From the NCBI RefSeq assembly GCF_013364355.1, contig NZ_CP054931.1:558001-622000 (forward strand): a DNA stretch of 64,000 nt. The letters run 5' to 3'. How positions within the stretch are numbered: position 1 is the stretch's first letter; every line of letters begins with the position of its first letter. This document shows, piece after piece, positions 43,882-54,598 of this stretch. Made by a program: the position numbers and the translations under genes. A model generated the notes under the pieces. That model did no database searches. It saw only the letters and a list, made by a program, of their open reading frames with translations, and was not told the origin of the DNA. This DNA is from Stenotrophomonas sp. NA06056 (GTDB taxonomy: Bacteria > Pseudomonadota > Gammaproteobacteria > Xanthomonadales > Xanthomonadaceae).

Positions 43882-44787
43882 ATGCCGCCGCTGGAATCCT
43901 TGAATGGCCTGGTCACCTTCGTCACCACGGCGCGCTCGGGCAGCTTCACCGAAGCGGCCGATGCGCTGGGCATCTCGCGCTCGGCGGTGGGCAAGGCCAT
44001 CGCGAGGCTCGAAGTGCGTCTGGGCGTGCGGCTGTTCCATCGCACCACGCGGCGCATCGCGCTGACCACTGACGGCGAGGCGTACTACGCCTCCTGCGCG
44101 GCAGCGCTGGAAGAAATCTCCGCAGCCGAGGCCTGCCTGGGTTCGGCCGGGCTGCCCAGCGGGCGGCTGCGCATCGACATGCCATCCTCGTTCGGGCGGC
44201 TGGTGGTGCTGCCGGTGCTGTTGCGACTGTGCCGGCAGTACCCGGATCTGCAGTTGACGATGACCTTCACCGATCACTTCGTCGACCCCGTCGAGGAAGG
44301 CATCGACCTGCTGATCCGCTTCGGCGGCCTGCATCAGGCCGAGCATCTGGTTGCGCGGCGGCTGGGACGCCAACGCCTGGTCACCTGCGCATCTCCGGAG
44401 TACCTGCGGGCACATGGCACCCCGCATACCGTCGAGGAGCTCGCACAGCATCGCAGCATCGTCGGCTTCCGCCACGGCCAGCCGGTGGCGTGGCGGATCG
44501 GCAGCGATGATGTGGAAGGAACCTTCATCCCGAATGCGGCCTACCAGCTCAACGACGGTGACGCGGTGATCGATGCGGCCATCGCCGGGCTGGGCATCTG
44601 CCAGATGCCCATTTCACTGATGCGCCGTCATCTGGAATCGGGCGCGCTGCACTCGGTGCTGGACGAGCACATGCAGCGGCATATCGACATCCACGCGCTG
44701 TGGCCGCCCACCCGCCACCTGCGGCCGAAGGTGCGCTACGTGGTGGATGAGCTGACACGATTGGCGGCCGAGGGCGCCTTCGATTGA
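43882..44787 (+). CDS. LysR-family regulator (nemA-linked)
   Basis: 301 aa. The winged HTH (LNGLVTFVTTARSGSFTEA, ALGISRSAVGKAIARLEVRL, about 7-62) is followed by a ligand domain with GRLRIDMPSSFGRLVVLPVL, typical of the CrgA/DsdC-like LysR subgroup. AGGA precedes the second of two adjacent ATGs (43879 and 43882). Divergent from the OYE gene and likely its regulator. Confidence 0.9.
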   Translation: MPPLESLNGLVTFVTTARSGSFTEAADALGISRSAVGKAIARLEVRLGVRLFHRTTRRIALTTDGEAYYASCAAALEEISAAEACLGSAGLPSGRLRIDMPSSFGRLVVLPVLLRLCRQYPDLQLTMTFTDHFVDPVEEGIDLLIRFGGLHQAEHLVARRLGRQRLVTCASPEYLRAHGTPHTVEELAQHRSIVGFRHGQPVAWRIGSDDVEGTFIPNAAYQLNDGDAVIDAAIAGLGICQMPISLMRRHLESGALHSVLDEHMQRHIDIHALWPPTRHLRPKVRYVVDELTRLAAEGAFD

Positions 44788-44803
44788 GTTTGCGTGACGG
44801 GTC

Positions 44804-44826
44804 TGTATACTATCCCCCAGTATAGT
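44804..44826. promoter_or_regulatory. FrmR operator
   Basis: TATAC-TATCCCCCA-GTATA (44806-44824), an inverted repeat flanking a C-run. This is the G/C-tract-with-AT-arms pattern bound by CsoR/RcnR-family proteins, and it resembles the E. coli frmR site. It overlaps the promoter region just upstream of frmR. Confidence 0.65.
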
Positions 44827-44842
44827 TCCGAGGTGGGCCGTC

Positions 44843-46289
<1,447 letters not shown>

Positions 46290-46341
46290 GCCACGCCAGG
46301 TGGCGGGCCATTGAGCCTGCCACCCCTCGGGAGGAAACCCC

Positions 46342-47172
46342 ATGGAACGCATCGAACACCGCGCCTGTGCCGGCGGCTGGCAGGACGTCTACCGCCATCA
46401 CTCCGCTACGTTGGGCTGCGACATGCAGTTCGCCGTGTACCTGCCGCCGCAGGCCGCCAGCAAGAAGTTGCCGGTGCTGTACTGGCTGAGCGGGCTGACC
46501 TGCACCGAGCAGAACTTCATCACCAAGGCCGGTGCGCAGCGCTATGCGGCCGAGCACGGCGTCATCATCGTCGCCCCGGATACCAGTCCGCGCGGCGATG
46601 ACGTGGCCGATGCCGAGGGCTATGACCTGGGCAAGGGCGCTGGCTTCTACCTCAATGCCACCGAACAGCCGTGGGCGAAGCACTACCGCATGCACGACTA
46701 CGTGGTGCAGGAACTGCCGGCGCTGATCGAAGCGGACTTCCCGGTGAACGACGCACGCGCGATCAGCGGCCATTCGATGGGGGGCCACGGCGCACTGGTG
46801 ATCGCGCTGCGCAACCCGGGCCGATACCGCAGCGTCTCGGCGTTCTCGCCGATCGTCGCGCCCAGCCAGGTGCCGTGGGGCCAGAAGGCCTTCACCGCCT
46901 ACCTGGGCGACAAACCAGCCGACTGGGCGCAGTGGGACGCCACCGCGCTGATCGCCAACGCCAGCGAACGCCTGCCGCTGCTGGTCGACCAGGGTGAGGG
47001 GGATGAGTTCCTGCAGACCCAGCTGCAGCCGCAGCGCCTGCAGCAGGCCTGCGAAGCGGCCGGTCATCCGCTGACCCTGCGCCTGCAGCAGGGCTACGAC
47101 CACAGCTACTACTTCATCGCCAGCTTCATCGGCGAGCACATCGCACACCACGCCCGGGCCCTGCATGCCTGA
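46342..47172 (+). CDS. frmB: S-formylglutathione hydrolase
   Basis: 276 aa alpha/beta hydrolase (esterase D family). It hydrolyses S-formylglutathione to formate and glutathione, finishing the pathway. The nucleophile Ser145 is in GHSMGGHGAL. The catalytic His is in GYDHSYYFIASF near the C-terminus, and the Asp lies in LVDQGEGDEFL. The oxyanion-region sequence YWLSGLTCTEQNFITKAG is also conserved. GGAGG precedes the ATG. Last gene of frmRAB. Confidence 0.96.
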   Translation: MERIEHRACAGGWQDVYRHHSATLGCDMQFAVYLPPQAASKKLPVLYWLSGLTCTEQNFITKAGAQRYAAEHGVIIVAPDTSPRGDDVADAEGYDLGKGAGFYLNATEQPWAKHYRMHDYVVQELPALIEADFPVNDARAISGHSMGGHGALVIALRNPGRYRSVSAFSPIVAPSQVPWGQKAFTAYLGDKPADWAQWDATALIANASERLPLLVDQGEGDEFLQTQLQPQRLQQACEAAGHPLTLRLQQGYDHSYYFIASFIGEHIAHHARALHA

Positions 47173-47178
47173 CCGCTG

Positions 47179-47250
47179 GTAGTGCCGGCCGCTGGCCGGC
47201 AACCTGCAGACCTGGGTTTTCTCGGGGTTGCAGGCCAGCGGCCGGGTGCA
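47179..47250. repeat. Inverted SMAG pair, right half decayed
   Basis: GTAGTGCCGGCC-headed monomer at 47179-47202. Its inverted partner (47227-47250) has lost the end of its stem (GGCCGGGTGCA in place of GGCCGGCACTAC). It follows frmB. Confidence 0.75.
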
Positions 47251-47341
47251 CGCGGAGTGTCGGTTTGCCGCAGTGGATCACGCCGCTGTGGCGTGGTGGC
47301 GCGCTATCGTGCCGCCATACGGCCTTGCGCATGGGGGATGC

Positions 47342-48787
47342 ATGCTGGTTGTGCTGGCGCTGATGTTCGTGATCTGCCACGGCCTGGTCGTGGCGTTCTG
47401 GCCGGGCACGGCCGGTGGGGGATCGTTCGTGTTCCTGACTGCGGCGCCCCTGCTGGCCGCCGCGGCCTGCCTGTGGCGCGGCCAGCGCGACCGGGCTGCA
47501 CTCGGCTGGCGGGCCACTGCGGTCGCGCTGCTGCTGTGGGCCGGTGGCATGGCCTTCAACATGGCCGATGCGCTGGGCGCCGGCCGAGCCGACATCACCC
47601 CACGCGTCAGCCTGCTGCTGTATGTGCTGTACGGCGTGCCACTGGTGTTCATCCTGGCCCGTGCCCGGCGCGAACGCCGGATGATCAGCCTGATCGACGG
47701 CGTGATGGCTGCATTGCTGGGCGTGCTGTTCTTCGTACACACGCAATCCTTTGCCGATCGCATCGACATCGATGACCAGGCGATGGCCCACATGCAGCGC
47801 ATGTTCGACATCCAGAACCTGTGCATCGCCGGTTTCGCGGTGGTGCGCTGGGTCGCCGGCGATGCGCCCGAACGACGCAGCTTCTACCGCGCACTGGCGT
47901 TGTATGCGCTGTCCTATCTGCTGCTGGCGTTCTACATCAATCACTACACCGCCGAGCAGTCGTTCGGTGCCTTCAACGATCTGTTGATCGATCTGCCGTT
48001 CCTGCTGCTGGCATTGCTGGCGCTGCGCCAGGCACCCGCGCCGGGCTTTGTGCTGCACCCACGCCTGCTGCGATTGGTGCAGGCGGGCGGACCGATCATC
48101 CTGCCCCTGCTGCTGCTGGTGGTCGGCACCCTGGTGGTGGACCACGCGCGGCCGCTGGCGGTGACCGGCTTCGTGGTGGCGACACTGGGCTTCGGCCTGC
48201 GCAGCACCCTGCTGCAGATCGACCTGCTGGAACGGCAGGCGGGCCTGGATCAGCTGGCGCGGCAGGATGGCCTGACCGGCGTAGCCAACCGCCGTGAGTT
48301 CGATACGCTGCTGCTGGCCGAATGGAACCGCGCGCGCCGCAGCGGCACCGAACTGGGCCTGCTGCTGGTGGACATCGACCATTTCAAGGCATTCAACGAC
48401 GAGCACGGTCATCCCGCGGGTGACCGTTGCCTGCAGGCGGTGGCCGCGGTGCTGCAGGCCACCGCCGGGCGTGCGGCCGACAGCGTGGCGCGCTATGGCG
48501 GTGAGGAGTTCGCAGTGATCGTGCCCGGCAGCCCGTTGTCAGGTGTGCTGGCATTGGCCGAGCGACTGCGTGAGGCGGTGGAAGCACTGCCGCTGCCGGA
48601 AGGCCCGGTCAGCATCAGCGTGGGTGTGGGCTACCTGCATCCGCCGGCGCTGGCCAGCGCCGAGCAGTTGCTGGCCGATGCCGATGCCGGCCTGTACGCA
48701 GCCAAGCGTGCAGGCCGCAACCAGGTGACCTTGCACGCGCATGTGCTGGACGACGACGGGAACGCGCACGGCACGCTGGACTGTTGA
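47342..48787 (+). CDS. Membrane-bound diguanylate cyclase (GGDEF)
   Basis: 481 aa. About eight membrane helices in the first 320 residues form a sensor. A short linker (LLEQAGLDQ-like coiled segment) follows, then the GGDEF domain (about 325-475). The signature RYGGEEF, the metal-binding DIDHFKAFND and DGLTGVANRREFD are intact, so it should make cyclic di-GMP. No RxxD inhibitory site is obvious just before GGEEF. There is no EAL domain. The ATG at 47342 is preceded by GGGGGA. The signal it senses is unknown. Confidence 0.9.
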   Translation: MLVVLALMFVICHGLVVAFWPGTAGGGSFVFLTAAPLLAAAACLWRGQRDRAALGWRATAVALLLWAGGMAFNMADALGAGRADITPRVSLLLYVLYGVPLVFILARARRERRMISLIDGVMAALLGVLFFVHTQSFADRIDIDDQAMAHMQRMFDIQNLCIAGFAVVRWVAGDAPERRSFYRALALYALSYLLLAFYINHYTAEQSFGAFNDLLIDLPFLLLALLALRQAPAPGFVLHPRLLRLVQAGGPIILPLLLLVVGTLVVDHARPLAVTGFVVATLGFGLRSTLLQIDLLERQAGLDQLARQDGLTGVANRREFDTLLLAEWNRARRSGTELGLLLVDIDHFKAFNDEHGHPAGDRCLQAVAAVLQATAGRAADSVARYGGEEFAVIVPGSPLSGVLALAERLREAVEALPLPEGPVSISVGVGYLHPPALASAEQLLADADAGLYAAKRAGRNQVTLHAHVLDDDGNAHGTLDC

Positions 48788-48850
48788 GCATGCCGGCGCA
48801 ATGGCCACGGCAGCACGTCCCGCAGCCGTTCAGCGCTGGCGCCGGCGCAC

Positions 48851-49291
48851 CTACGGATCGCGTGTTTCCACCAGCACCGGGCAGGGCGCGTGATCGATGG
48901 TCCATTGCCCGACCGAGGGCTCGAACAAGCGCTGCAGACGTGACAGATGTCGGTGGCCGATGACGATCAGGTCGCACTGCAGGCGGCGCGCCTGCGCGCT
49001 GATCACTTCACCCGGGTCGCCGCAGGGCAGCTGTGCGATGGCGTCCACGCCGCGCTCGCGCAGCTCGGCCAGGGCGTCGGCCAGCACGGCTTCGGCATGC
49101 GCCTGCTGCTTGGCGGCGGCGGGATATTCGCGGCGGTCGGCATCGGTGGTATTGGCGGCCAGTGCAAATTCGGGATCGAGCACGCACAGCAGGTGCAGGC
49201 GGCTGCGGGGGCCGGCCATGGCGGCGGCAAGGTCCAGCACGCGGTCGTGTTGGGGGCCGCCATCAAGCGCGACCAGCAGGGTGTTGAACAT
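48851..49291 (-). CDS. Universal stress protein (UspA family)
   Basis: 146 aa single Usp domain. It starts MFNTLLVALDGG and ends with the family's DLIVIGHRH then HAPCPVLVE. The ATP-binding glycine pattern is imperfect: GHRHLSRLQRLFEPSVGQW replaces G-x2-G-x9-G-S/T, so ATP binding is uncertain. Strong AGGAG precedes the ATG. It is divergent from the next LysR gene and converges with the diguanylate cyclase. Confidence 0.88.
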   Translation of the reverse strand: MFNTLLVALDGGPQHDRVLDLAAAMAGPRSRLHLLCVLDPEFALAANTTDADRREYPAAAKQQAHAEAVLADALAELRERGVDAIAQLPCGDPGEVISAQARRLQCDLIVIGHRHLSRLQRLFEPSVGQWTIDHAPCPVLVETRDP

Positions 49292-49432
49292 GAAAAGCTC
49301 CTTTGCAGGGCAATGATGGTCGCGCATGCCGTCGCGCGCACCCATGCCGTGCGCCGCAGTCAATGCGTGCACAGGACGCAACTCTGGCGGGTTTGGATTG
49401 CAGTAGAGTCATCGCATTTACGGGAGACTGCC

Positions 49433-50350
49433 ATGCCCCTGCCGGACCTGAACCTCTTGCTGGCACTGGATGTGCTTATCGACGAATGCAGTGTGGCGGC
49501 CGCCGCGCGACGGATGAACCTCAGTGCGCCGGCGATGAGCCGTACCCTTGGCCGGGTGAGGGTGGCGCTGGGCGATCCGGTGCTGGTGCGCGCCGGGCGT
49601 GGGCTTGCCCCCACGCCACGTGCGCTGGAACTGCGTGAGCAGGTACGCGATGTGATCGAGCAGGCACACCGTGTGTTCAACGCGGGCCGCGAGGTTGACA
49701 TGGCGACCCTGGAACGCACGTTCAGCGTGCGCGCCAACGATGTGTTCATCGGCAGCTATGGCGGCCGCCTGCGCGAAGTGTTCCGCCAACAGGCGCCGCG
49801 CTGCATGCTGCGCTTCGTGCCCGAAGGCGATACCGATGACGATGCGATGGTGCAGGGGCGGATCGACCTGTACATCAGCACCGCAGGCAAGCACAGCGCG
49901 GAAACCAAGGTGCAGCACCTGTTCACCACCTCGCTGCTGGGCGCGGCACGCGAGGATCATCCGCTGTTCGACGGCGACATCAGTGCCGAGCGCTTCGCCG
50001 CTTGCGACCACATCGCCGTGTCCCGGCGCGGGCTGGCGCACGGTCCGATCGACGAGGAACTGGCCGCGCTCGGCCTGCAGCGGCGGGTGGCGGTGGTCAT
50101 CCCCACCTTCCACGGTGCGATCTTCGCCGCCGCCGATTCGGACCTGGTCCTGCCGCAGATGCCGAGCGTGATGCTCGACCGCATCACCCACATGGGCCTG
50201 CCGCTGCGCATGTTCCCGCTGCCGGTGCCGGTGCGTACCGTTGCACTGGTGCAGGCCTGGCACCCGCGCATGGACAGCGACCCGGCGCACCAGTGGCTGC
50301 GGCGGGCAATCAAGGGAATGTGTGATTCGGTCGAAGCGGCCCGCCACTGA
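49433..50350 (+). CDS. LysR-family regulator of the tripartite efflux operon
   Basis: 305 aa. The HTH (LLLALDVLIDECSVAAAARR, LSAPAMSRTLGRVRVAL, about 6-62) is of the NodD/NahR-like type. The ligand domain is about 95-295. It is transcribed in the same direction as the efflux genes, with an inverted repeat in the gap. It probably activates them in response to a drug-like aromatic molecule. This is inferred from position. Confidence 0.9.
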   Translation: MPLPDLNLLLALDVLIDECSVAAAARRMNLSAPAMSRTLGRVRVALGDPVLVRAGRGLAPTPRALELREQVRDVIEQAHRVFNAGREVDMATLERTFSVRANDVFIGSYGGRLREVFRQQAPRCMLRFVPEGDTDDDAMVQGRIDLYISTAGKHSAETKVQHLFTTSLLGAAREDHPLFDGDISAERFAACDHIAVSRRGLAHGPIDEELAALGLQRRVAVVIPTFHGAIFAAADSDLVLPQMPSVMLDRITHMGLPLRMFPLPVPVRTVALVQAWHPRMDSDPAHQWLRRAIKGMCDSVEAARH

Positions 50351-50427
50351 TCGCCTGCAGGTGTGCGCTGGACGCACGCCTGTGATGCCGGGCACGCCAT
50401 TTTTCGCAGGCAACGACCTTTCTAGAC

Positions 50428-50455
50428 TGCGCTCCCGATAGTTTCACTGAGCGCA
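50428..50455. promoter_or_regulatory. Inverted repeat upstream of the efflux operon
   Basis: TGCGCTC (50428-50434) and GAGCGCA (50449-50455), 7-bp arms with a 14-bp A/T-richer spacer. The arms are one helical turn plus apart, as LysR tetramer sites often are. It lies about 50-75 bp before the MFS gene. Confidence 0.5.
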
Positions 50456-50504
50456 ATCCAATGACTCCACATATGCCGTGCACTGCACGGATCGGCAGCC
50501 GGCA

Positions 50505-52034
50505 GTGAGCACGCCTGCCGCCGTACTGCCGGCGCCGGCAGCGTCCCGTCCCGTCGCTGCACCTGGCCTCGACCGGCGCATCCTGGTCGGGCTGTGCGGT
50601 GTGCTGCTGGCGGTGCTGGTGTCGGGCTTCAACGAGAACGTCACCAAGGTCGCACTGGCCGACATCCGCGGTGCGATGGGTTTCAGCGTCGATGACGGCA
50701 GCTGGATCGTGGCGCTGTACAGCGCGATGTCGGTCAGCGCGATGGCGTTCGCACCGTGGTGCGCCGCCACCTTCTCGCTGCGCCGCTTCGCGCTGGTGAT
50801 GATCGGCGGCTTCATGGTGCTGGGCGTGCTGTGCCCGCTGGCGCCCAACCTGCAGACCTTTCTGGTGCTGCGCGCATTGCAGGGCCTGTGTGGGGGTGCC
50901 TTGCCGCCGCTGTTGATGAGCGTGGCACTGCGCTTCCTGCCGCCAGGCATCAAGCTCTATGGCCTGGCCGCCTACGCACTGACCGCCACCTTCGGGCCGA
51001 GCATGGGCACCCCGCTGGCCGCGTTCTGGGTGGAGCAGGTGGGCTGGCACTGGGCGTTCTGGCAGATCGTGCCTTATTGCCTGGCAGCGATGGCGATGGT
51101 CGGCTGGGGGCTGCCACAGGATCCGTTGCGGTTGGAGCGCTTCGCCCAGTTCGACGGCGTCGGCCTGATGCTCGGCCTGCCGGCGCTGGTGCTGCTGGTA
51201 CTGGGCCTGGTGCAGGGCCCGCGCTTGAACTGGTTCGACTCGTCGTTGATCACGCTGATGCTGGGGGGCGGTGCGGGTCTGCTGGTGCTGTTCTTCATCA
51301 ACGAATGGTTCCATCCGTTGCCGTTCTTCAAGCTGCAGCTGCTGGCCAACCGCAACCTCAGCTATTCGCTGATTACGCTCGGTGGCGTGCTGTTCGTGCT
51401 GCTGGCGGTGATCTCCATTCCCTCCGGCTTCCTCGCCAGCGTGCAGGGCTATCGGCCGCAACAGACCGCGCCGATGCTGCTGTGGGTGGCAGTACCGCAG
51501 GTCATCGCGCTGCCGTTGGTGGCCGCACTGCTGAACATCCGCGCGGTCGATTGCCGTTGGGTGCAGGCCACCGGCCTGGCGTTGCTGGCGCTGGCCTGCT
51601 GGCTGGGCGCACATCTGGACGTCAGCTGGATCGGCGACAACTTCCTGTGGGTGCAGCTGCTGCAGGTGTTTGCGCAGCCGATGGCGGTACTGCCGCTGCT
51701 GATGCTGGCCACCGGGGGCCTTGCGCCACAGGACGGCCCCTTCGCCTCGGCGTGGTTCAACACGGCGAAGGGCTTTGCCGCGGTGCTGGCCAGCGGTGTG
51801 CTTGAAGCGGTCGCGCAGGGACGCCGACATTTCCATTCCACCGTGCTGGTCGACCGCCTCGGTGAACAGCCGTGGCTGGCCGAGGGGCCGCAACTGGGCT
51901 CGCGCCTGCATGCGCAGGTGCAGGCGTTGACCTCGGCCGATCTGTATCTGCTGGTCGCGTTGGTCGCGCTGGCCTTCATTCCCCTCATTGCCTGGATGCC
52001 CACCCGCATCCATCCGCCACGTGCCGTGGCCTGA
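50505..52034 (+). CDS. EmrB-like MFS transporter (DHA2 family)
   Basis: 509 aa inner-membrane drug/proton antiporter with about 14 helices. DHA2 features: GFNENVTKVALADIRGAMGF, DDGSWIVALYSAMSVSAMAF and the motif-C-like TATFGPSMGTPLAAF. It should expel drugs or metabolites via a membrane-fusion protein and outer-membrane channel, both encoded next. GTG at 50505 (MSTPAAVLPAP) is preferred; GTG at 50478 is also possible and no clear Shine-Dalgarno decides. Substrate unknown. Confidence 0.88.
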   Translation: MSTPAAVLPAPAASRPVAAPGLDRRILVGLCGVLLAVLVSGFNENVTKVALADIRGAMGFSVDDGSWIVALYSAMSVSAMAFAPWCAATFSLRRFALVMIGGFMVLGVLCPLAPNLQTFLVLRALQGLCGGALPPLLMSVALRFLPPGIKLYGLAAYALTATFGPSMGTPLAAFWVEQVGWHWAFWQIVPYCLAAMAMVGWGLPQDPLRLERFAQFDGVGLMLGLPALVLLVLGLVQGPRLNWFDSSLITLMLGGGAGLLVLFFINEWFHPLPFFKLQLLANRNLSYSLITLGGVLFVLLAVISIPSGFLASVQGYRPQQTAPMLLWVAVPQVIALPLVAALLNIRAVDCRWVQATGLALLALACWLGAHLDVSWIGDNFLWVQLLQVFAQPMAVLPLLMLATGGLAPQDGPFASAWFNTAKGFAAVLASGVLEAVAQGRRHFHSTVLVDRLGEQPWLAEGPQLGSRLHAQVQALTSADLYLLVALVALAFIPLIAWMPTRIHPPRAVA

Positions 52035-52056
52035 TTCCCTTTGCAGGAGCCCCCTC

Positions 52057-53139
52057 ATGACAATCAATCGAACGTACCTCAACGCCGGCCTTGGCCTGGG
52101 CGTGTTGGTCCTGGCCGGCGCCGCCTGGCTGCTGCTGCGCGACGGCAGCCACCAGGCCACCAACAACGCCTACGTGGTTGCTGATTACACGGTGGTCGCA
52201 CCGAAGATCGCCGGCTTCGTCAGCGCGGTGGACGTGGAAGACAACCAAGCGGTGAAGGCCGGCGACGTGCTGGCCCGCATCGATGATCGTGACTACCAGG
52301 TCGCGTTGCTGGCCGCCCGCGCCGACCTGGCAAACGCGCGTGCGCAGCTGGCCAACGCACAGGCAGCGCTGGCACAGCAGGGCTCGCTGATCGAACAAGC
52401 CCGGGCGAGTGTGGATGTCAGCCGCTCCGAACTGACCCTGGCCAGCGCCGACGGGCAGCGTTACCGCGAGCTGGCCCGCGATGGCGCCGGTACCGTGCAG
52501 AATGCACAGCAGGCGCAGTCGAAGCAGGCCGTGGCCAGTGCGCACCTGCAACAGGACCAGGCCGCATTGTCGACCGCGCGCCAGCGCACCGACATCCTCG
52601 CTGCCGGCGTGCAGGCCGCTCAGGCAGGCGTGCAACGTGCCGAGGCCGCACAGGCGCGCGCCGAACTGGATCTGTCGCACACAGTATTGCGTGCACCGAT
52701 CGACGGCATGGTCGGGCGCCGCGCAGTGCGCGTCGGTGCCTACCTGACCCCGGGCACGCCGGTGGCTGCGGTGGTGCCGCTGCAGCGTGCCTTCGTGGTT
52801 GCCAACTTCCAGGAAACCCAGATGACCCGCATGCAACCTGGGCAACAGGTTGAACTGACGGTCGACGTGTTCCCCGGTACGCCCCTGCGCGGCCACATCG
52901 ACAGCATTGCACCGGCCACGGGCGTGACCTTCGCTGCGGTTGCACCGGAAAACGCGACCGGCAACTTCACCAAGGTAGTGCAGCGCATTCCGGTGAAGAT
53001 CGTGCTGGAGCCGGAGCAGCCGCTGCTGGACCAGCTGCGTGCCGGCATGTCGGTGGAAGCGAGCGTGGATCTGCAGGGTCCGCAGCGGGTGCAGAGTGCT
53101 CAGCGCCAGCAGCACCGCGCGGGCGGGGAGGGCGCATGA
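52057..53139 (+). CDS. HlyD/EmrA-family membrane fusion protein
   Basis: 360 aa periplasmic adaptor. The N-terminal anchor helix (about 9-27) is followed by the first lipoyl half (NNAYVVADYTVVAPKIAGFV), a long Ala-rich coiled-coil hairpin (about 80-205), the second lipoyl half (LSHTVLRAPIDGMVG) and a beta-barrel domain. It links the MFS pump to the outer-membrane channel. GGAG precedes the ATG. The stop overlaps the next gene by 4 bp (ATGA). Confidence 0.93.
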   Translation: MTINRTYLNAGLGLGVLVLAGAAWLLLRDGSHQATNNAYVVADYTVVAPKIAGFVSAVDVEDNQAVKAGDVLARIDDRDYQVALLAARADLANARAQLANAQAALAQQGSLIEQARASVDVSRSELTLASADGQRYRELARDGAGTVQNAQQAQSKQAVASAHLQQDQAALSTARQRTDILAAGVQAAQAGVQRAEAAQARAELDLSHTVLRAPIDGMVGRRAVRVGAYLTPGTPVAAVVPLQRAFVVANFQETQMTRMQPGQQVELTVDVFPGTPLRGHIDSIAPATGVTFAAVAPENATGNFTKVVQRIPVKIVLEPEQPLLDQLRAGMSVEASVDLQGPQRVQSAQRQQHRAGGEGA

Positions 53140-54545
53140 TCCGCATATTCCCGCGTGTACTGGCTGCAGCGGCACTGTGCGCGGCATTGACCGCCTGCAC
53201 GCTGGGCCCGGACTTCGTGCGCCCGCAGGCCGAACTGCCGACGCAGTGGCAGGGCGCAACGGTGGCATCAGCTGCGCTGGATGACGATGCGCGTTGGTGG
53301 TCCGGTTTCGACGACCCGCTGCTGGGGCAATTGGCGACGCAGGTACTGCAGGCCAATCTCGACCTGCAGTTGGCTGCCAACCGCGTGCAGCAGAGCCGCG
53401 CCGCGCGTGGTGTCACCGCTGCCGATCGCTTGCCCAGCGTCAACGCCACCGCCAGCGGCGTGCGCGCGCGCAACAGCGAGGTAGGCCTGAACGATCCGTC
53501 CGGCAACGGCGGTCGTGAGGACTATGGCCTGTTCCAGGCTGGCATCGGCATGAGCTGGGAACTGGATCTGTGGGGGCGCGTACGCCGCCAGGTGGAGGCC
53601 GCCGACGCACGCGTGCAGATGGCCGAGGAGGACGCACATGCGGTGCGTATCGCGCTGCTGGCGGAGACTGCGCGCGATTACCTGCAGTTGCGCGCAACGC
53701 GCCAACTGCTGGCCATCACCGAGGACAACCTCAGCATTGCCCGCGACATCAAGCGGTTGACCGAGGCACGCCAGCGCCATGGCGTGGCCAGCACGCTGCA
53801 GGTGTCCAGTGCGGCGGCACAGGTGGCATCGTTGCAGGCGCGTATCGCGCCGCTGCGCCATCGCGAATCACAATTGCGCAATGCGTTGGCGTTCCTGCTG
53901 GCGCAGCCGCCGCAGGCGTTGGACGCGCAGCTGCAGATCGCACGCCGCGACTGGCCTGCATTGCCGACCGTTGCCGTGGGCGTGCCCAGTGAGCTGGCCG
54001 AGCGAAGGCCGGACATCCGTCGCGCCGAAGCGGCGTTGCACGCAGCCACGGCGGGCATCGGCGTGGCCAAAGCCAGCTTCCTGCCGCGCATCACCTTGAC
54101 TGGCGATGCCGGTTTCCAGGCCAAACAGCTGGCCGACCTGGATGGCTGGAACGCGCATCGCTTCAGCATCGGGCCGTCGATCAGCCTGCCGATCTTCCAG
54201 GACGGACGCCTGAAGGCCAACCTGGCGCTGAGCAGGCTGCAGCAGCAACAATCGGCGCTGCAGTTCCGCCGTACCGTGCTGCAGGCCTGGCATGAAGTGG
54301 ACGATGCCATCGATGGCTATGCCGCCGAACAGCAGCGTACCGCGCAGCTGCACGTGGCGGTGGATGAGAGCGAGACGGCGCTGGGGGCCGCGCGTCGGCA
54401 GTACCAGGCCGGCGTGGTCGACATGCTGGATGTGTTGAGCACGCAGCGCATCGCGCTGGACAACCAAGCGGCGCTGGCCAACAGCCAAGCGACGGCGGCG
54501 ATTGCACGCGTGGAGCTGTACCGCGCGCTGGGTGGCGGTTGGTAG
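53136..54545 (+). CDS. Outer-membrane efflux lipoprotein (NodT/OprM family)
   Basis: 469 aa. Signal peptide with lipobox LTAC (Cys21) and mature start CTLGPDFVRP, as in NodT/OprM channels. Two OEP repeats (about 60-245 and 275-460) include ELAERRPDIRRAEAALHAAT and AGIGVAKASFLPRITLTGDA. It forms the trimeric exit duct for the EmrAB-like pump. The start overlaps the adaptor gene by 4 bp. A SMAG monomer follows the stop. Confidence 0.93.
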   Translation: MIRIFPRVLAAAALCAALTACTLGPDFVRPQAELPTQWQGATVASAALDDDARWWSGFDDPLLGQLATQVLQANLDLQLAANRVQQSRAARGVTAADRLPSVNATASGVRARNSEVGLNDPSGNGGREDYGLFQAGIGMSWELDLWGRVRRQVEAADARVQMAEEDAHAVRIALLAETARDYLQLRATRQLLAITEDNLSIARDIKRLTEARQRHGVASTLQVSSAAAQVASLQARIAPLRHRESQLRNALAFLLAQPPQALDAQLQIARRDWPALPTVAVGVPSELAERRPDIRRAEAALHAATAGIGVAKASFLPRITLTGDAGFQAKQLADLDGWNAHRFSIGPSISLPIFQDGRLKANLALSRLQQQQSALQFRRTVLQAWHEVDDAIDGYAAEQQRTAQLHVAVDESETALGAARRQYQAGVVDMLDVLSTQRIALDNQAALANSQATAAIARVELYRALGGGW

Positions 54546-54556
54546 GGCGCAGGATG

Positions 54557-54581
54557 GTAGTGCCGGCCGCCGGCCGGCAAC
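54557..54581. repeat. SMAG palindrome (TGCCGGCC type)
   Basis: GTAGTGCCGGCC-headed monomer between the convergent efflux operon and the next minus-strand gene. Confidence 0.8.
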
Positions 54582-54598
54582 CTGGCAGGCAGTCCGCC

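Noticed and set aside
50428..50455. Reading the inverted repeat as a LysR terminator
   Set aside because: The 14-nt loop is long and no T-run follows on the plus strand, so an operator is more likely.
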